Program-made: the position numbers and the translations under genes | NCBI GenBank assembly: GCA_030144725.1 | Contig: JASKMD010000007.1 | Location: 5,676,001-5,740,000, forward strand | DNA: 64,000 nt | Direction: 5' to 3' | DNA from: Haematococcus lacustris | Taxonomy: Eukaryota; Chlorophyta; Chlorophyceae; Chlamydomonadales; Haematococcaceae | In this document: positions 20,139 to 31,718 of the stretch, one piece after another | Layout: each line of letters opens with the position of its first letter | Position numbering within the stretch: position 1 is the stretch's first letter | Notes under the pieces: generated by a model | Told to the model about the DNA's origin: nothing | The model's database searches: none | Seen by the model: the letters and a program-made list of their open reading frames with translations, nothing else

Positions 20139-22885
20139 CAACGAATCATGCTGCTGCTGGATGGCTTATCTTGGTGCTGAGGGTGCCCTTTGGAGGTGCC
20201 CCTTGGAGGTGCGAGGGTGAGTGACATCGCCTCCTGGGTATAAGTAGGCATGAGCAGGTATGATCAGATATGAGCCTAGTGGCGCAATGCCTCCGAGGAA
20301 GCGGCCCAGTGCCGCGGAGCAAGAGCCGCATCCGATTGAAAGCACGCGAAAACAAGGATCGTCGTAGTCGTGTGTGCTCCGCTGCAACTGTGCAGTCCGA
20401 TGAGCTCCGCGCTGCTCACATCACTGCTGTTCATGCCAGCGCAGGTCCTCGCACCCCTCCAGGCAAACAACGCGAGGAGCGAAGGGCTGAATGGAAGACC
20501 CAACGACGACAGGTACGCACCCGCCCCCGCCTTGTATGCCCCCGCACTGTTTGTGTCCCCTGTTTGAGTCTTGGCCGGTCAATGTTGCTTGTCAAAGTGC
20601 GGATTGTGCTTGGCCGCAGGTCAACAAAGTCCCGGGTGGCGCTGTTTTGCGCGGCTGCGAGAAGACCAAGCGCAAGCTAAAGGCACACTTCCAGCTGCGG
20701 GCTGAGGTCCACTCCCAGCTCCGTGTCATCGCATCGCTATTTGTGCTACGTATCTTTCTGACCTGCTTGGTGGGCTACCCCCACCCCCGGGTACCGCAGC
20801 GCCCCCACACCTGCAGCCGTGCAGCCTCCCCGTGCACAGGATGCTGCACCACTAACCCCACTCCCCCTGCGTGTCCCTGCCCAGCCAGCAAGCATGGCTG
20901 TGGACTGGGATCCGGAGCCTGATCCTGATCCTGAGCCAGAGCCAGAGCCCGCCCCAGCGCCACCCACGCTCAGGCCACCTAGTGCCCGCCTAGCTGCCCG
21001 CCACCCCCCACCGGCAGCACCCACTGGGCCACCCATGCCACTTGACTGCGAAGATCCGGTGATGCTGCAGCAGCTGCAGGTGTTTTGTGAGTGCTTGGCT
21101 AACTCCAACAAGCTGACACCCTACAATTAGCTGCAGCGTCGGCTTGGGCGCCCAAAGCAAAAGCTCCACTACAGCATCAAGCCCGCCTTTAATGACCCCA
21201 GCAATCAGGAGCTGCTGGCCAAGCTGCAGCAGCTGGGCAGCGTCAACCTGACCGGTGACCACAACACCATCAGTCATCACTCCAGGCAGGTAGCGGGCGC
21301 CATGCAGCAGCACTACTCCAATCCAGGCAAGTGATGGTGGTGCATAGACTGACATGACCTGTGTATGGTGGTGGTGCATAGACTCGGGACGTGGACCTTG
21401 GCCCTAGCCCTAGCCCTGGCCCTGGCCCCGGCCCCGGCCCCGGCCCCGGCCCCGCCCCCGCCCCCGCCCCCGCCCCCGCCCCCGCCCCCGCCCCCGCCCC
21501 CGCCCCCGCCCCCGCCCCCGCCCCCGCCCCCGCCCCCGCCCCCGCCCCCGCCCCCGCCCCCGCCCCCGCCCCCGCCCCCGCCCCCGCCCCCGCCCCCGCC
21601 CCCGCCCCATTCACCTCAGAGCCAGCATTGAGCCACCACTGGGTCAGGTGGTTCAACATGGGCAAGCTTCGCAACAAGGGGTTTCAGTTTGAAAGGACTG
21701 TGGAGACCGTCACAATCAGTCCAAGAGAGGGTTTGAGTTCGAGAGGACGGTAGAGACTGACGGTGTCAGTGTGTGTGTCCACTACACCCGCCCCCTCCCC
21801 CCTCCTCCTGCCCCACCCTCAGCAGCCTAGCCGAGACGCGACAGTTTGTGTTTGATCCAGCAACGCAGATTGGGGTAGGCCTTGACCCCGGCGTCACCAA
21901 GGCAGTCAGTGCAGCCTCTCGGGGATCCGACGACAGGCCAGCTGCTGGCAGACCAGCTGGCCCGGTGGAAGCTGATCAAGGGCTAGGTCAAGCATGCCAG
22001 CGGGCTGAACAATGCCCGCCGTGCCACTGACCGGTGGCTCGCTCCTATCAAGCCCCACCTCCAGCACCTGGCAGCAGCAAGCTCAGCCGGTACTTCCCTG
22101 GAGGCCAACCTGAAGCACATCACCGTCACCCTGGCCACCTTGGACGCGGTGTGGGAGGTGTACAAGGACCCCAAGTGGGCACAACAGCGGCTGCACCTGT
22201 ACGGAGCCCAGAACCAGGCGCTAGAGCAGTTTTTCAAGGAGGTGAGGGTGGGTGGGTGGGAGGGAGGATTATGTATTGAGATGTGGTGGGTTCGGCATAA
22301 AGTGAACAGTAGTTGACTGTGCCATGCCTCACCTGGCGCCACCATGTCAGCCACCATGTGTGTGCCTTGCGTGCATGCCTGCAGTTGGAGGAGGAGATGG
22401 AGGAGTTGTCCATGAAGCGCCGTGGGCGTGCCGAGCAACTGGTGGTCTTCTTTGGCGCAGCTGGCATTGGAACGGGGGGAGGTTTGGGTGCTGATGCGGT
22501 GCTGCGTGCCTGCTGCAAGGTGGTGTGCAGGCCCAGGGGCACAGACCAGCGGCGGGGCAGGGTGGTGCTAGTGGATGAGCACCGTACCACCCGGGTCAGC
22601 TCAGCAGTGAAAGGCCAGTAGCCCTGTGAGCGGCAGGTGAAGAAGCGCAGGGCCACCAGGCCTGCAGACTGGAAGCCCCCAGCAGGGCAGGTGGAACACC
22701 GCTTGCTACGCCCAGCCTGGAGCTAGCAGCGTGACCAGCCAGTGCGGGGCCTGATGTGGTGCCCGGTAGTGGCCTCCCGCAAGCCCCCACAGGCCCCATG
22801 CAGAAACCAGGAGGCCACACAACCAGCAGTCTCTAACCCTGGGCCCAACACTCCCCCGCCAGCCAAGCGCAAGTGGTGATGTTCT
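20139..22885 (+). pseudogene. Fanzor-like (TnpB-type) nuclease gene, longest copy, decayed
   Basis: This is a degenerate multi-exon copy of a eukaryotic TnpB/Fanzor-type RNA-guided nuclease. Readable exons include 20270..20512 (basic N-terminus), 20620..20769 (helix LRVIASLFVLRIFLTCL), 20885 onward (ending near 21330 as KLHYSIKPAFNDPSNQELL), about 21610-21900 (HHWVRWFNMGKLRNKGF, TDGVSVCVHYTR, then IGVGLDPGVTKAV), up to 22241, and 22385 onward. The RuvC-I Asp is at 21884-21886. RuvC-II is VDEHRTTRVSS with Glu at 22577-22579. The copy ends soon after 22860, before the RuvC-III Arg-Asp motif present in other copies. Defects are in-frame TAG codons at 21128, 21984, 22619 and 22724, a frame change near 21925 and a partial duplication at 21690-21760. 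Identification rests on the D...E-x-x-T[ST]...RD pattern and the TDGVSV block. Confidence 0.78.
21395..21608. repeat. GCCCCC hexamer microsatellite
   Basis: About 33 units of a six-base repeat grade from GCCCTA and GGCCCT variants at the left into pure GCCCCC. It lies in what appears to be an intron of the Fanzor-like copy, between the exon ending near 21330 and the one starting near 21610. It is open in several frames on both strands, but those frames are artefacts. Confidence 0.95.
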
Positions 22886-23212
22886 TTCTCTAACTATGAT
22901 CCGCAGCTCAGGTCAGTTAGTCATCGTCTCGCTTCCATGCAGCACTGAGAAACCAGTGAGAGAGGCCCTGTATGTTTAAGCATAATATCCGAAATATGCA
23001 ATATCTCGGTGCACAAGGCTGGCACACAGCATTAGACGGGTGCACTGCAACGTATGTAGCTGCTCGGTGGCATTGAATGTACAATGCCCGAGTTCTGAAA
23101 ACCACAGTCGCACAGGACGCGCCCGGACAAACCGATGAGTGAATGTTTGACCACATAAAAATAGTAGAGGTTTCTGCCATTGCCTGCCGTGTGCTGATCC
23201 CTGTCCTGTAAG

Positions 23213-26200
23213 ATGGGACGTAGCAGCCTCCGCCGCGTCCTTGGTGCTGCTCTACGATCTGCCGGCCAGCGTGGGGTCAGCGTTAGCCCGGGGTGCGATG
23301 GCCATATCAAGCTGTTTGATATTACGGGAGCGCAAGGCGCATGCCGGTTGCTCAGGGCCTTTGCTCCGCTGTCAGGTAGGGCGGGCTTGCACTTTACGTG
23401 CCTCCAGCTGGACCTCAGCACGTTGTGCTCGTTGTTGCAGGGTATGCGCTGCCAGCAGCACCCTCATTCGCTGCGTCTGGTGTACGCCACATATCAGTCC
23501 AGTCCTTGCAGCCCAGCGACCAGTGAGTTTGATTCCTCGCTGGGTGGGTTAAAGTTCGCAACCCCTGTTACGCAACTCAGCGTGTCGTCCGTGCTATACG
23601 CAGCTTCGTGCCGCGGCATAACAGCGGCAGCAGTGCGGACATCCAGGCGATGGTAGATGCCACCGGCTTTCCGACCTTGGATGCATTGATTGAGGCCACC
23701 GTGCCCCAGGCCATCAAGCGCACAGATGGGATGGAGATGGGCAAATACACGCCAGGCATGACTGAGAGCCAGTTCCTGGACTTCTTCAAGTGAGCAGGCC
23801 GCAATGTACCCCCTTTTAGTTTTGCAACATGTGCTGGCATGCAATCTGCATGTGCAAGCACGGCTTGCAAGTCATCTCTTCGACTTCCCTCACATCCTCA
23901 TTTACAGGGCCATGGCCAGCAAGAACAAGCTGTACAAGAACTTCATTGGCATGGGCTACTATGGTACACACCTGCCACCTGTGATCCAGCGCAATGTGTT
24001 GGAGAACCCTGGCTGGTACACACAGTATACCCCCTACCAAGCTGAGATTGCGCAGGGCAGGTGCGTGCACGGGGAGGCCAGGGAGCTGGGGCCAGGGAAG
24101 TGGCAATCTAGATATGCCATGCCAGACACTTTGCCAGACGCAAGGCATGATCCCAGGGGCTGTGTCGACTGCACCCAGTGTGTGTATGTGCTGACATCAG
24201 CACTCCTCTTCTACTCAGCTACTCCTGAATAGCGCACGCAAAGCCACTTTCCACATACAGCGGAATGTTCACCTGCTGCGCTATGCTGATTACTATGTTT
24301 TCGCTCCAGTGCCTCCTCACCAGTTCCTGTGCTGGCTAGCAGCCGGTTGCTGCACTTTTCTGTATACATGTAAAGGAGCAGCCACAGCAAGCCCAGCCTC
24401 ACCCTACCTTGCCCCACCCCACCCTTGCCTTCCCACCTGCCCTCCCACTGTCCCCAGGCTGGAGTCCCTGCTGAACTTCCAGACCCTGGTGTGTGATATG
24501 ACGGGCATGGCCATGTCCAACGCCTCGCTGCTGGACGAGGCCACCGCAGCCGCTGAGGCCATGACCATGTGCAGTGCCGTAGCACGCGGCAAGAAGCCCA
24601 AGTTCCTGGTCTCGGTGGGTGGCACCCTGCAGCGCCTCTCCTTCACCTCCCTGTTGCCCTCGCCAGATTTGTCCCATGTCCCTCTCCCCTTCCCTCGCCT
24701 TGTTCTCCATTGCCTCCTGCTGCAGCTGCCTGCCTCGAAGTGCTGCCTTTCACGAGCTGTAGCGCGATGCTTGCCGTCACCTTACACAAGGTCCTGTGAG
24801 GAGGTCAAGGCTGCCTGTGCTGCTGCTAATGACCACCCTGCCTGCTCACCAGCTGCCCATCTTGCTGCTGGTGCTGGTGCAGAGCAAGTGCCACCCTCAG
24901 ACCATTGCGGTGTGCCAGACCCGGGCAGAGGGCCTGGGCCTGGAGACGCTGGTGTCTGATGAGTCAGCCTTTGTGTTCGGCAAGGATGTGTGCGGCATGC
25001 TCCTGCAGTACCCTGCCACAAACGGCAGCGTGGATGACTACCGCAGCCTGGTGCACGCAGCCCATGCCGCAAACGTCAAGGTCTGCCACCAGCCTGCGCT
25101 ACCAGCCCCTGGCACTGCTGGGAGGCGCTGGTTAGCCTGCAGCAGCAGGTTTCAGCTGTAAACACAGCAGCCAGCATCAGCTCGGGGGGCCACAGGGCCT
25201 GGTCAGCTGTGTCATGGGCCTGATCAGCTGGATACACAAAGGACAGCAATTAGTGAACCAAAGTAGACAGGCGCAAGGTATTGCAAGGCAAGCATGCAGG
25301 GAGGTGACACAGGTACCCATGTCATGGGTTGGTAGCTGCGCTCACTTCATCCCACCATCGCAACTCCCACTCCTCACCCTGTCCCACTCGCCTCCTGCCC
25401 TGCAGGTGGTGGTGGCCACAGATCTGCTGGCCCTGACCATGCTGACCCCTCCAGGGGAGTGGGGCGCAGACATGGTCATTGGCTCTGCTCAACGCTTTGG
25501 CGTGCCCATGGGCTATGGTGGGCCACATGCCGCCTTCCTGGCCTGCCATGACGACTTCAAGCGCATGATGCCTGGCCGCATCATTGGTGTGAGCGTGGAC
25601 GCTCAGGGCAAGCCAGCCCTGCGCATGGCCATGCAGACGCGGGAGCAGCACATCCGACGCGACAAGGCCACCTCCAACATCTGCACTGCCCAGGTGTGAC
25701 CAGATAGTGCGTGTGGCAAAGTGTGACCCAGAAGTGGGTGTGGAAGGGTGTGAATTAGGAGAAAAGCTGAGGTACGTTCATCTTACCCACAGCGTCAGGA
25801 AACCATGCCATCTGCATTGCTCCATGGCCCTGGCCACTGCGGCTGTCGCTACTGCTGCCGCTGCTGCCCAGCACCTGGACGCACTCTTGTCCCCTCTGCT
25901 GCCGCTGTCTTCAGGCTCTGCTGGCCAACATCGCCTCCTTGTACGCTGTGTACCACGGGCCAGAGGGCCTGAAAACTATTGCGCAGCGCGTGAATGGCCT
26001 GGCCTGCGTCATGGCAGCAGGAGCCCAGAAGCTGGGCCTGGGGGCACCTGCCAAGCCCTTCTTTGACACAGTAGCCATCAAGGCAAGATTACAGGCATCT
26101 GCAGCAGCTGGAGTGGGGGAGGGGGGCGGTGAACCCCAGTATCCTGCACAAGGGCCTGCTGACCTGCTGAGTCCCCTGTCACCTGCCAACCCTGCTCACC

Positions 26201-29200
26201 CCACCAAGTCCTACTGTAACCAGGGCCAGTCTAGTCTACTGTAACCAGGCCCAGTCCACGCATCTGGCATGTCCTAGGTGACATCTTGACATGCAAGAAT
26301 GTTCATGGAGCATGATTGCTGATTGGGGTGCCTTAGGGTCGTCACCTCACCAGTCGAGCTGGTAGTGGACCTGGTCTAGTCATTGTCAGCAAAAGCACAG
26401 ACGTTTTGCCAGCTGTCTTGGTGCAAGACCGGTGCCCAGCACATCAGCATACATGGCGGCTGGCCAGGGACCCGTTTCTTGTCTGCCACAAGCTGCTGCT
26501 GCCTCACCACTGCAGGTAGAAGACGCTGCCCAGGTAGCGTCCCAGGCCCAGCAGCACCAGGTGAACCTGCGCGTCATTGACAGCCACACCGTGGGCGTTG
26601 CTTTTGACGAGACGTCATCCCTGCAGGACGTGGACCTGCTGCTCAGGTGCAGGGCCAGCTGGCAGGACCTACTAGTCTACACTGGCAGCAGGGCAGGGCA
26701 GGGCAGGGCAGGGCAGGGCAGGGCAGGGCAGGGCAGGGCAGGGCAGGGCAGGGCAGGGCAGGGCAGGGCATCTGCATTCTGTGGACTGGAGAGGGTGCAG
26801 CCTATGCCATTGATATACACCGCTACACCACAAATGTCACCGCCACTGATGTATCACATCATTACACTGTATGTGTTACTGTTTCTTGTGGACCCTGTTG
26901 GGCAGCAGGAGGCACACCAAAAGCAACACAGCACTGCCCTCCCTTGGTGCCAATTCAGGGCTAGTAGAACGCTTGGGTGGCATGCAGGCTGCGCTGCTCC
27001 CCTCCCTGCCTGCCTGACTCTCTACACTGTGCCTGCCTTGCCTAGCCTGGTCACCTGCCTGCCTGCAGCATTCTGAATGGTGGGAAGCCCGCCCCTTTCA
27101 CCGCCACCTCCCTGGCAGAGGGTGTGGCAGCTGGCGTGGGCCCCTTCCAGCGGACCTCACCCTTCCTGCAGCAGCCCATCTTCAACAGCTACCACAATGA
27201 GCACGACATGCTGCGGTGAGGGGCCAGGGGCTCTGCCTGCGACTGCCAGGCCAGGCTGGGAGCAGGGCTGAGGGAAATGAGAGGGGTGCACAGGGTATGA
27301 CCAGGCTGGGGTCAGGGTTCAGGGAGGTGGAGGGGATGGCCAGGCTGAACCCTGCCTGCTGCTGGTTGCCTGCTGCTGGTTGCCTGCTGCTAGTTGCCTG
27401 CTGCTGGTTGTACCCTCATCTCAGGTGGGTACTGCCTGCTGTGTGCCTACCACTTAGTGTGCTATGCTCGAGTCACGGTTGTGCACATTGTTTAATGGCC
27501 AACTTGGGTCAGGGACGAGGCGGTGGGAAGCTGCATTGTATGTCTTGGCAGCGAATGAGCCAGGGGCTAGGACCTTGTGCACAGCAATGCCCGGGGCATC
27601 AGCAGGACTTATGGCATGGCGCTGTGCATATGTGAATGAGCGGTGGGAGGCTATGTCAATGGCTATGGCAATGGTGGCAAGCTGTGGCAATGGCAGGGGC
27701 CACACCAGCTCTGGTTGTGCAGTCAACAAGGGCTAGTATTTTTGCAAAGCCATAGCCCACTGATAGGAGCAAGGGGGCAAGTGCCTCTCTGGCATCTCTC
27801 CCTCCACCCATATGGACCCCCTCCCTCCCTCCTTGAACCTCCTCCTGCTTGACCCTCTTCTCTGCTCTGCTCTCTGCTTGTCCCTGTGCCCCGCAGCTAC
27901 TTGAAGCGCCTGGAGAACAAGGACCTGTCCCTGGCCCACTCTATGATCCCCCTGGGCAGCTGCACCATGAAGCTCAACGCCACCAGCGAGATGATGCCCA
28001 TCACCTGGCCTGAGCTTGCCAACCTGCACCCCTTCGTGCCCCAGGTGTGGCTTGCTAGATGACATCAGTGGTACACAGAAAGGTTCCTAATCTGATTAAC
28101 TTTTGGCGTCTCAGGCCCATTGCTGCTTCATATTGGTACTAATGTGGAACCCAAGCACATAGCCGTGCAACCCTTCATAACATCTCTCCACAGTGCCCAT
28201 CAGCAGCAAAGATATGACATGTTTTAGTACCATACCTCCAAAAAACCAGTTTTACATTGAAAGTCCCCTAATGTGAGCATGTCGTTGCTTTTGTCCACCT
28301 ACTTGAAGATTGGCACCACAACTTTTGTAGAGGCTCCTACCCATCCCAATGCCCCTATCAAAACTAGCAGCTTGTCAAAAACATGATCACGTGGCAGTCT
28401 GGCATGCGTGTTGAAGAGCGGAAATGGGAGAACGACCAATATAGGCCTAGCCAAATTAGGAACCTTTCTGTGTACTCAGTGGGGCTGCACACATGCTGTG
28501 AAGTGACACCTGAACCACCCAGTCTTCCACACATGGTTAAGATGCAATGCCAAGGCTGGTGACTGCTGCTGCTGCTGCTGCTGGTCACATTTCGTCAGAG
28601 GTGGTCACAAGAGGCCACATGTTGCTGGTAATCAGTGCACTGGTGCCGTGCTTCATGTTCCTGGTCCTGCTGCTGCCTTCGCCGCAACCGGCCCTGCTCG
28701 CTGCCGCCGTTGCATTGCCCAAGCTGCAAATGCAGCAACTGCTGCTTATGCTGCTGATGCTGCCACCACCACTCCCGCTACTGCTGCCTGCTGCTACAGG
28801 ACCAGGCCGAGGGCTATTATGAGATGTTCCGTGACCTGGCGGCCCAGCTGTGCACCATCACAGGCTTTGATGCCATGAGCCTGCAGCCCAACTCAGGAGC
28901 CAGCGGGGAGTATGCCGGCCTCATGGCCATCCGGGCTTTCCACCTGTGGGTGTGCTCAGCTGCTGCCACAGCGCAACACAGCATTGTGTGGTGCAGCATG
29001 ACATGCACAGTGCGTCATAAATAATGCATGCATGATATAATGTATACACCGCAGTGATGCGCCTTGTTGGTGACACGCTGATTTGGTAAAAATCCAAATC
29101 TCATGCTAAAACAATTGGTGACGAATTGATTGGTGAGATTACCAACAAGGCGTGTCACTACGATATTTAGTACTGCGTACATACCTAATACAATACATAA

Positions 29201-31718
29201 TATCAATCCATACATGTTAGATATGTATTATAATACAAAGTAAAAATACATATAATATCCCACAACGCGTTCCACAAGCGCACAACATGCCATGCCACAT
29301 CAGAGCAGGCTTCAGTGTCAAATGTACGAAAAGGCCAGGAAATAACGAGGACATGGGATGCTGACTGTCAGCTGGCAGGTGTCAACCATGAACAGTCTTG
29401 CAGACATGTCGGCTCTGCCAATGGCTGATGTGTGTCTACACGTCTACTGGGAGCCCTGTGTGCCAACTTGTATGTTTGTCCTAGAGCCTGGCTCACATGG
29501 CTTGCTCTTTCTTGTCTGCCTGGCTCTTCTATCACTGCCCCTTTTCTCCTGATGTGCTCCCGCCTATCCTCCCACATCCCTGCCTTCGCAGCGCTCGAGG
29601 GGACAAGGGCCGCAACGTGTGCATCATCCCAGTGTCTGCCCATGGCACCAACCCCGCTTCCGCTGTCATGGCCGGCATGAAGATTGTGACAGTCAGCACA
29701 GACGCTCAGGGCAATGTGAACATCGAGGAGCTGCGCCAGAAGGCAGAGCAGCACAGCGCTACACTGGCTGCCCTCATGATCACCTACCCCTCCACCCACG
29801 GCGTGTATGAGGAGGGGGTGGATGAGATCTGCCGCATCATCCACCAGCATGGGGGCCAGGTGTACATGGACGGCGCAAACATGAACGCGCAGGTGGGAGC
29901 GGTAGCCATCCCTTCCACTTGCTCACCTGGCTTCAGCCATCCCTCATGCATGCTCACCTGGCTGCATCCATCAGTCGTGAGCTTGGCTGCGTGGGGATTA
30001 CACCCACGCCTGCCTGCCTGCCTGCCCGCCCGCCCGCCTGTGGATGGTCATCCATTGTTACCCTTGACCTTGCATGCATCCCTGGTCTGACAATTGTGCG
30101 TGTGTTGCCACTCTCCCGCAGCGCTGCCTACAGCGCATGGGCCATGCGATGTACCACCTCCCCAGCCTAAAGTATTTATTTTGTACCCACACATGCGAGG
30201 TGTAGCTTACCTCAAACTGCCTTGTTCCCATCTTCATGCCCCGGGTTCTCCCTGCTGGCCTTCCTTCTCCCTTCTTTCTATCGTCTATATCTGCTCTTCC
30301 TCCTGTATTCCTGCCATTCCCATCCCTTCGTGCCTCTTGTCACCCTGCACCTCCCCTCACCTGCACCCCTTACCAAGCCTGGCCGTGCTCTCAACAACTG
30401 GCTACAGCTTGCCCCCACCTGCCCAGGTCGGCCTGACTGCCCCCGGCCTGATTGGCGCAGACGTGTGTCACTTGAACCTGCACAAGACCTTCTGCATTCC
30501 CCATGGTGGCGGTGGCCCAGGCATGGGCCCCATTGGCGTGAAGGCGCACCTGGCACCCTACCTACCCACCCACCCCATCGTGCCCACCGGAGCCATGCCC
30601 GTCACACCTGACAACGCCCAGCCCTTTGGCACCATGGCTGCTGCTCCCTTTGGCTCCAGCCTCATCCTGCCCATCAGCTTTGCCTACATCAGCCTCATGG
30701 GCAGCGTAGGGCTGCGGCAGGCCAGCGAGTTTGCCATCCTTAAGGCCAACTACATGGCCAAGAGGCTGGACAGCCACTACCCTGTGCTCTTCACAGGTCC
30801 ACGGGGCACTTGTGCACATGAGTTCATCCTGGACCTCCGGCCACTCAAGGTGGGTCCTACTAGGCAGGGCACCTGAGACGGGCGGGGCGGGGCGGGGCGG
30901 GGCAGGGCAGGGCAGGGCAGGGCAGGGCAGGGCAGGGCAGGGCAGGGCAGGGCAGGGCAGGGCAGGGCAGGGCAAGGCAAGGACAGTACAGGGTGATGAT
31001 GAGTGATGTTCCATGTGACAAGGGAAGCAATACTCCTGCTGCAGCTGCTTGGTTCACAGTCTTGGCTAAAACTGGAAGGTGTGCTGCGCCTGGCAGGAGT
31101 CGGCGGGCATCGAGGCTGAGGATGTGGCCAAGCGTCTGATTGACTATGGGTTCCATGCCCCCACCATGTCATGGCCTGTGCCCGGCACCTTGATGATTGA
31201 GCCCACAGAGAGTGAGAGCAAGCCAGAGCTGGACCGCTTCATCGACGCAATGATTGCGATCCGGCATGAGATCCGCGAGATTGAGCAAGGAATTGCCAGC
31301 CGTGACAACAACCTGTTGAAACACGCGCCTCATGCACCTGACGTGGTAGGTGTGGGCTGGCGTGGAGCTGAGCAGGCAAGCAAACCAAGCGCCTGGAAGC
31401 CATGTCTGACATGATTCACAATATTGAGCTACAAGCGTGGGGTTAGGCCAGGCAGAGGGGTGGGGAGACTTGAGCCAGCCCTGACGTGCATGCTGCCTTG
31501 ACGGTTGCATGTATAAATGTGGTGCGCTGGTGTCCCGTGTGACGCAGGTGTTGGCGGATAAGTGGGAGAGGCCATACAGTCGCGAGCGTGCTGCGTTCCC
31601 TGCTCCCTGGGTGCGCCAAGCTAAGTTCTGGCCCACTGTGAGCCGCGTCGACAACGTCTACGGCGACCGTAACCTCGTCACCCGCATTCAGGAGCAGCCA
31701 CTGGCCGCGACAGCATGA
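23213..31718 (+). CDS. GCSP: Glycine decarboxylase P protein (glycine cleavage system)
   Basis: Model: join(23213..23375,23441..23522,23604..23789,23908..24060,24458..24614,24883..25080,25406..25693,25915..26082,26516..26646,27069..27215,27897..28044,28800..28945,29592..29892,30427..30849,31097..31345,31548..31718). This gives 1036 aa, the usual length, with all phases continuous. The enzyme is the PLP-dependent P subunit of the mitochondrial glycine cleavage complex; it decarboxylates glycine onto the H-protein lipoamide in photorespiration and one-carbon supply. The first 50 or so residues ([19 protein letters not shown]) look like a mitochondrial presequence. Conserved blocks include [60 protein letters not shown] and [13 protein letters not shown]. 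The PLP lysine is expected in [18 protein letters not shown] (Lys776). Intron 8 starts with GC rather than GT. Introns 11 and 12 hold short inverted-repeat elements, and introns 9 and 14 hold GGGCA repeats. Confidence 0.97.
26693..26769. repeat. GGGCA microsatellite in GCSP intron 9
   Basis: About 15 uninterrupted GGGCA units start 47 nt after the exon-9 donor. The same pentamer recurs in intron 14. Confidence 0.95.
27356..27411. repeat. 14-bp tandem repeat in GCSP intron 10
   Basis: Four copies of a CTGCTGCTGGTTGC-type unit, the third with one substitution. Confidence 0.8.
28072..28474. mobile_element. MITE-like element, 20-bp terminal inverted repeats, in GCSP intron 11
   Basis: The left end TACACAGAAAGGTTCCTAAT at 28072 is repeated exactly in reverse complement at 28455-28474. 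The element is about 403 bp and has no coding capacity. The flanks are ATCAGTGG (28064-28071) and CTCAGTGG (28475-28482). This is an 8-bp target-site duplication with one mismatch, or a perfect 7-bp one shifted by a base. The 8-bp size suggests a hAT- or P-type non-autonomous element. Confidence 0.8.
29053..29159. mobile_element. Small inverted-repeat element in an AT-rich island of GCSP intron 12
   Basis: The ends AGTGATGCGCCTTGTTGGT and the reverse complement of ACCAACAAGGCGTGTCACT agree at 17 of 19 positions, giving a 107-bp palindromic element. The surrounding 29010-29270 is unusually AT-rich for this window (ATAATGTATACACC, TATTATAATACAAAG), so the visible repeat may be the core of a larger insertion. 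I see no target-site duplication. Confidence 0.6.
30881..30974. repeat. GGGGC/GGGCA microsatellite in GCSP intron 14
   Basis: A few GGGGC units grade into about 15 GGGCA units just after the exon-14 donor. The array repeats the pentamer of intron 9. Confidence 0.95.

Noticed and set aside
21365..21677. Poly-Pro and Ala-Pro open frames across the GCCCCC array
   Set aside because: Hexamer repeat in an apparent intron; no flanking exon phase supports them.
20270..22885. Reassigned TAG codon (Gln) explaining the stops in the Fanzor-like copy
   Set aside because: The hypothetical gene at 57580-58570 and other reliable genes end at ordinary stops, TAG ends the membrane-protein gene, and no host exon here reads through TAG; C-to-T decay is simpler.
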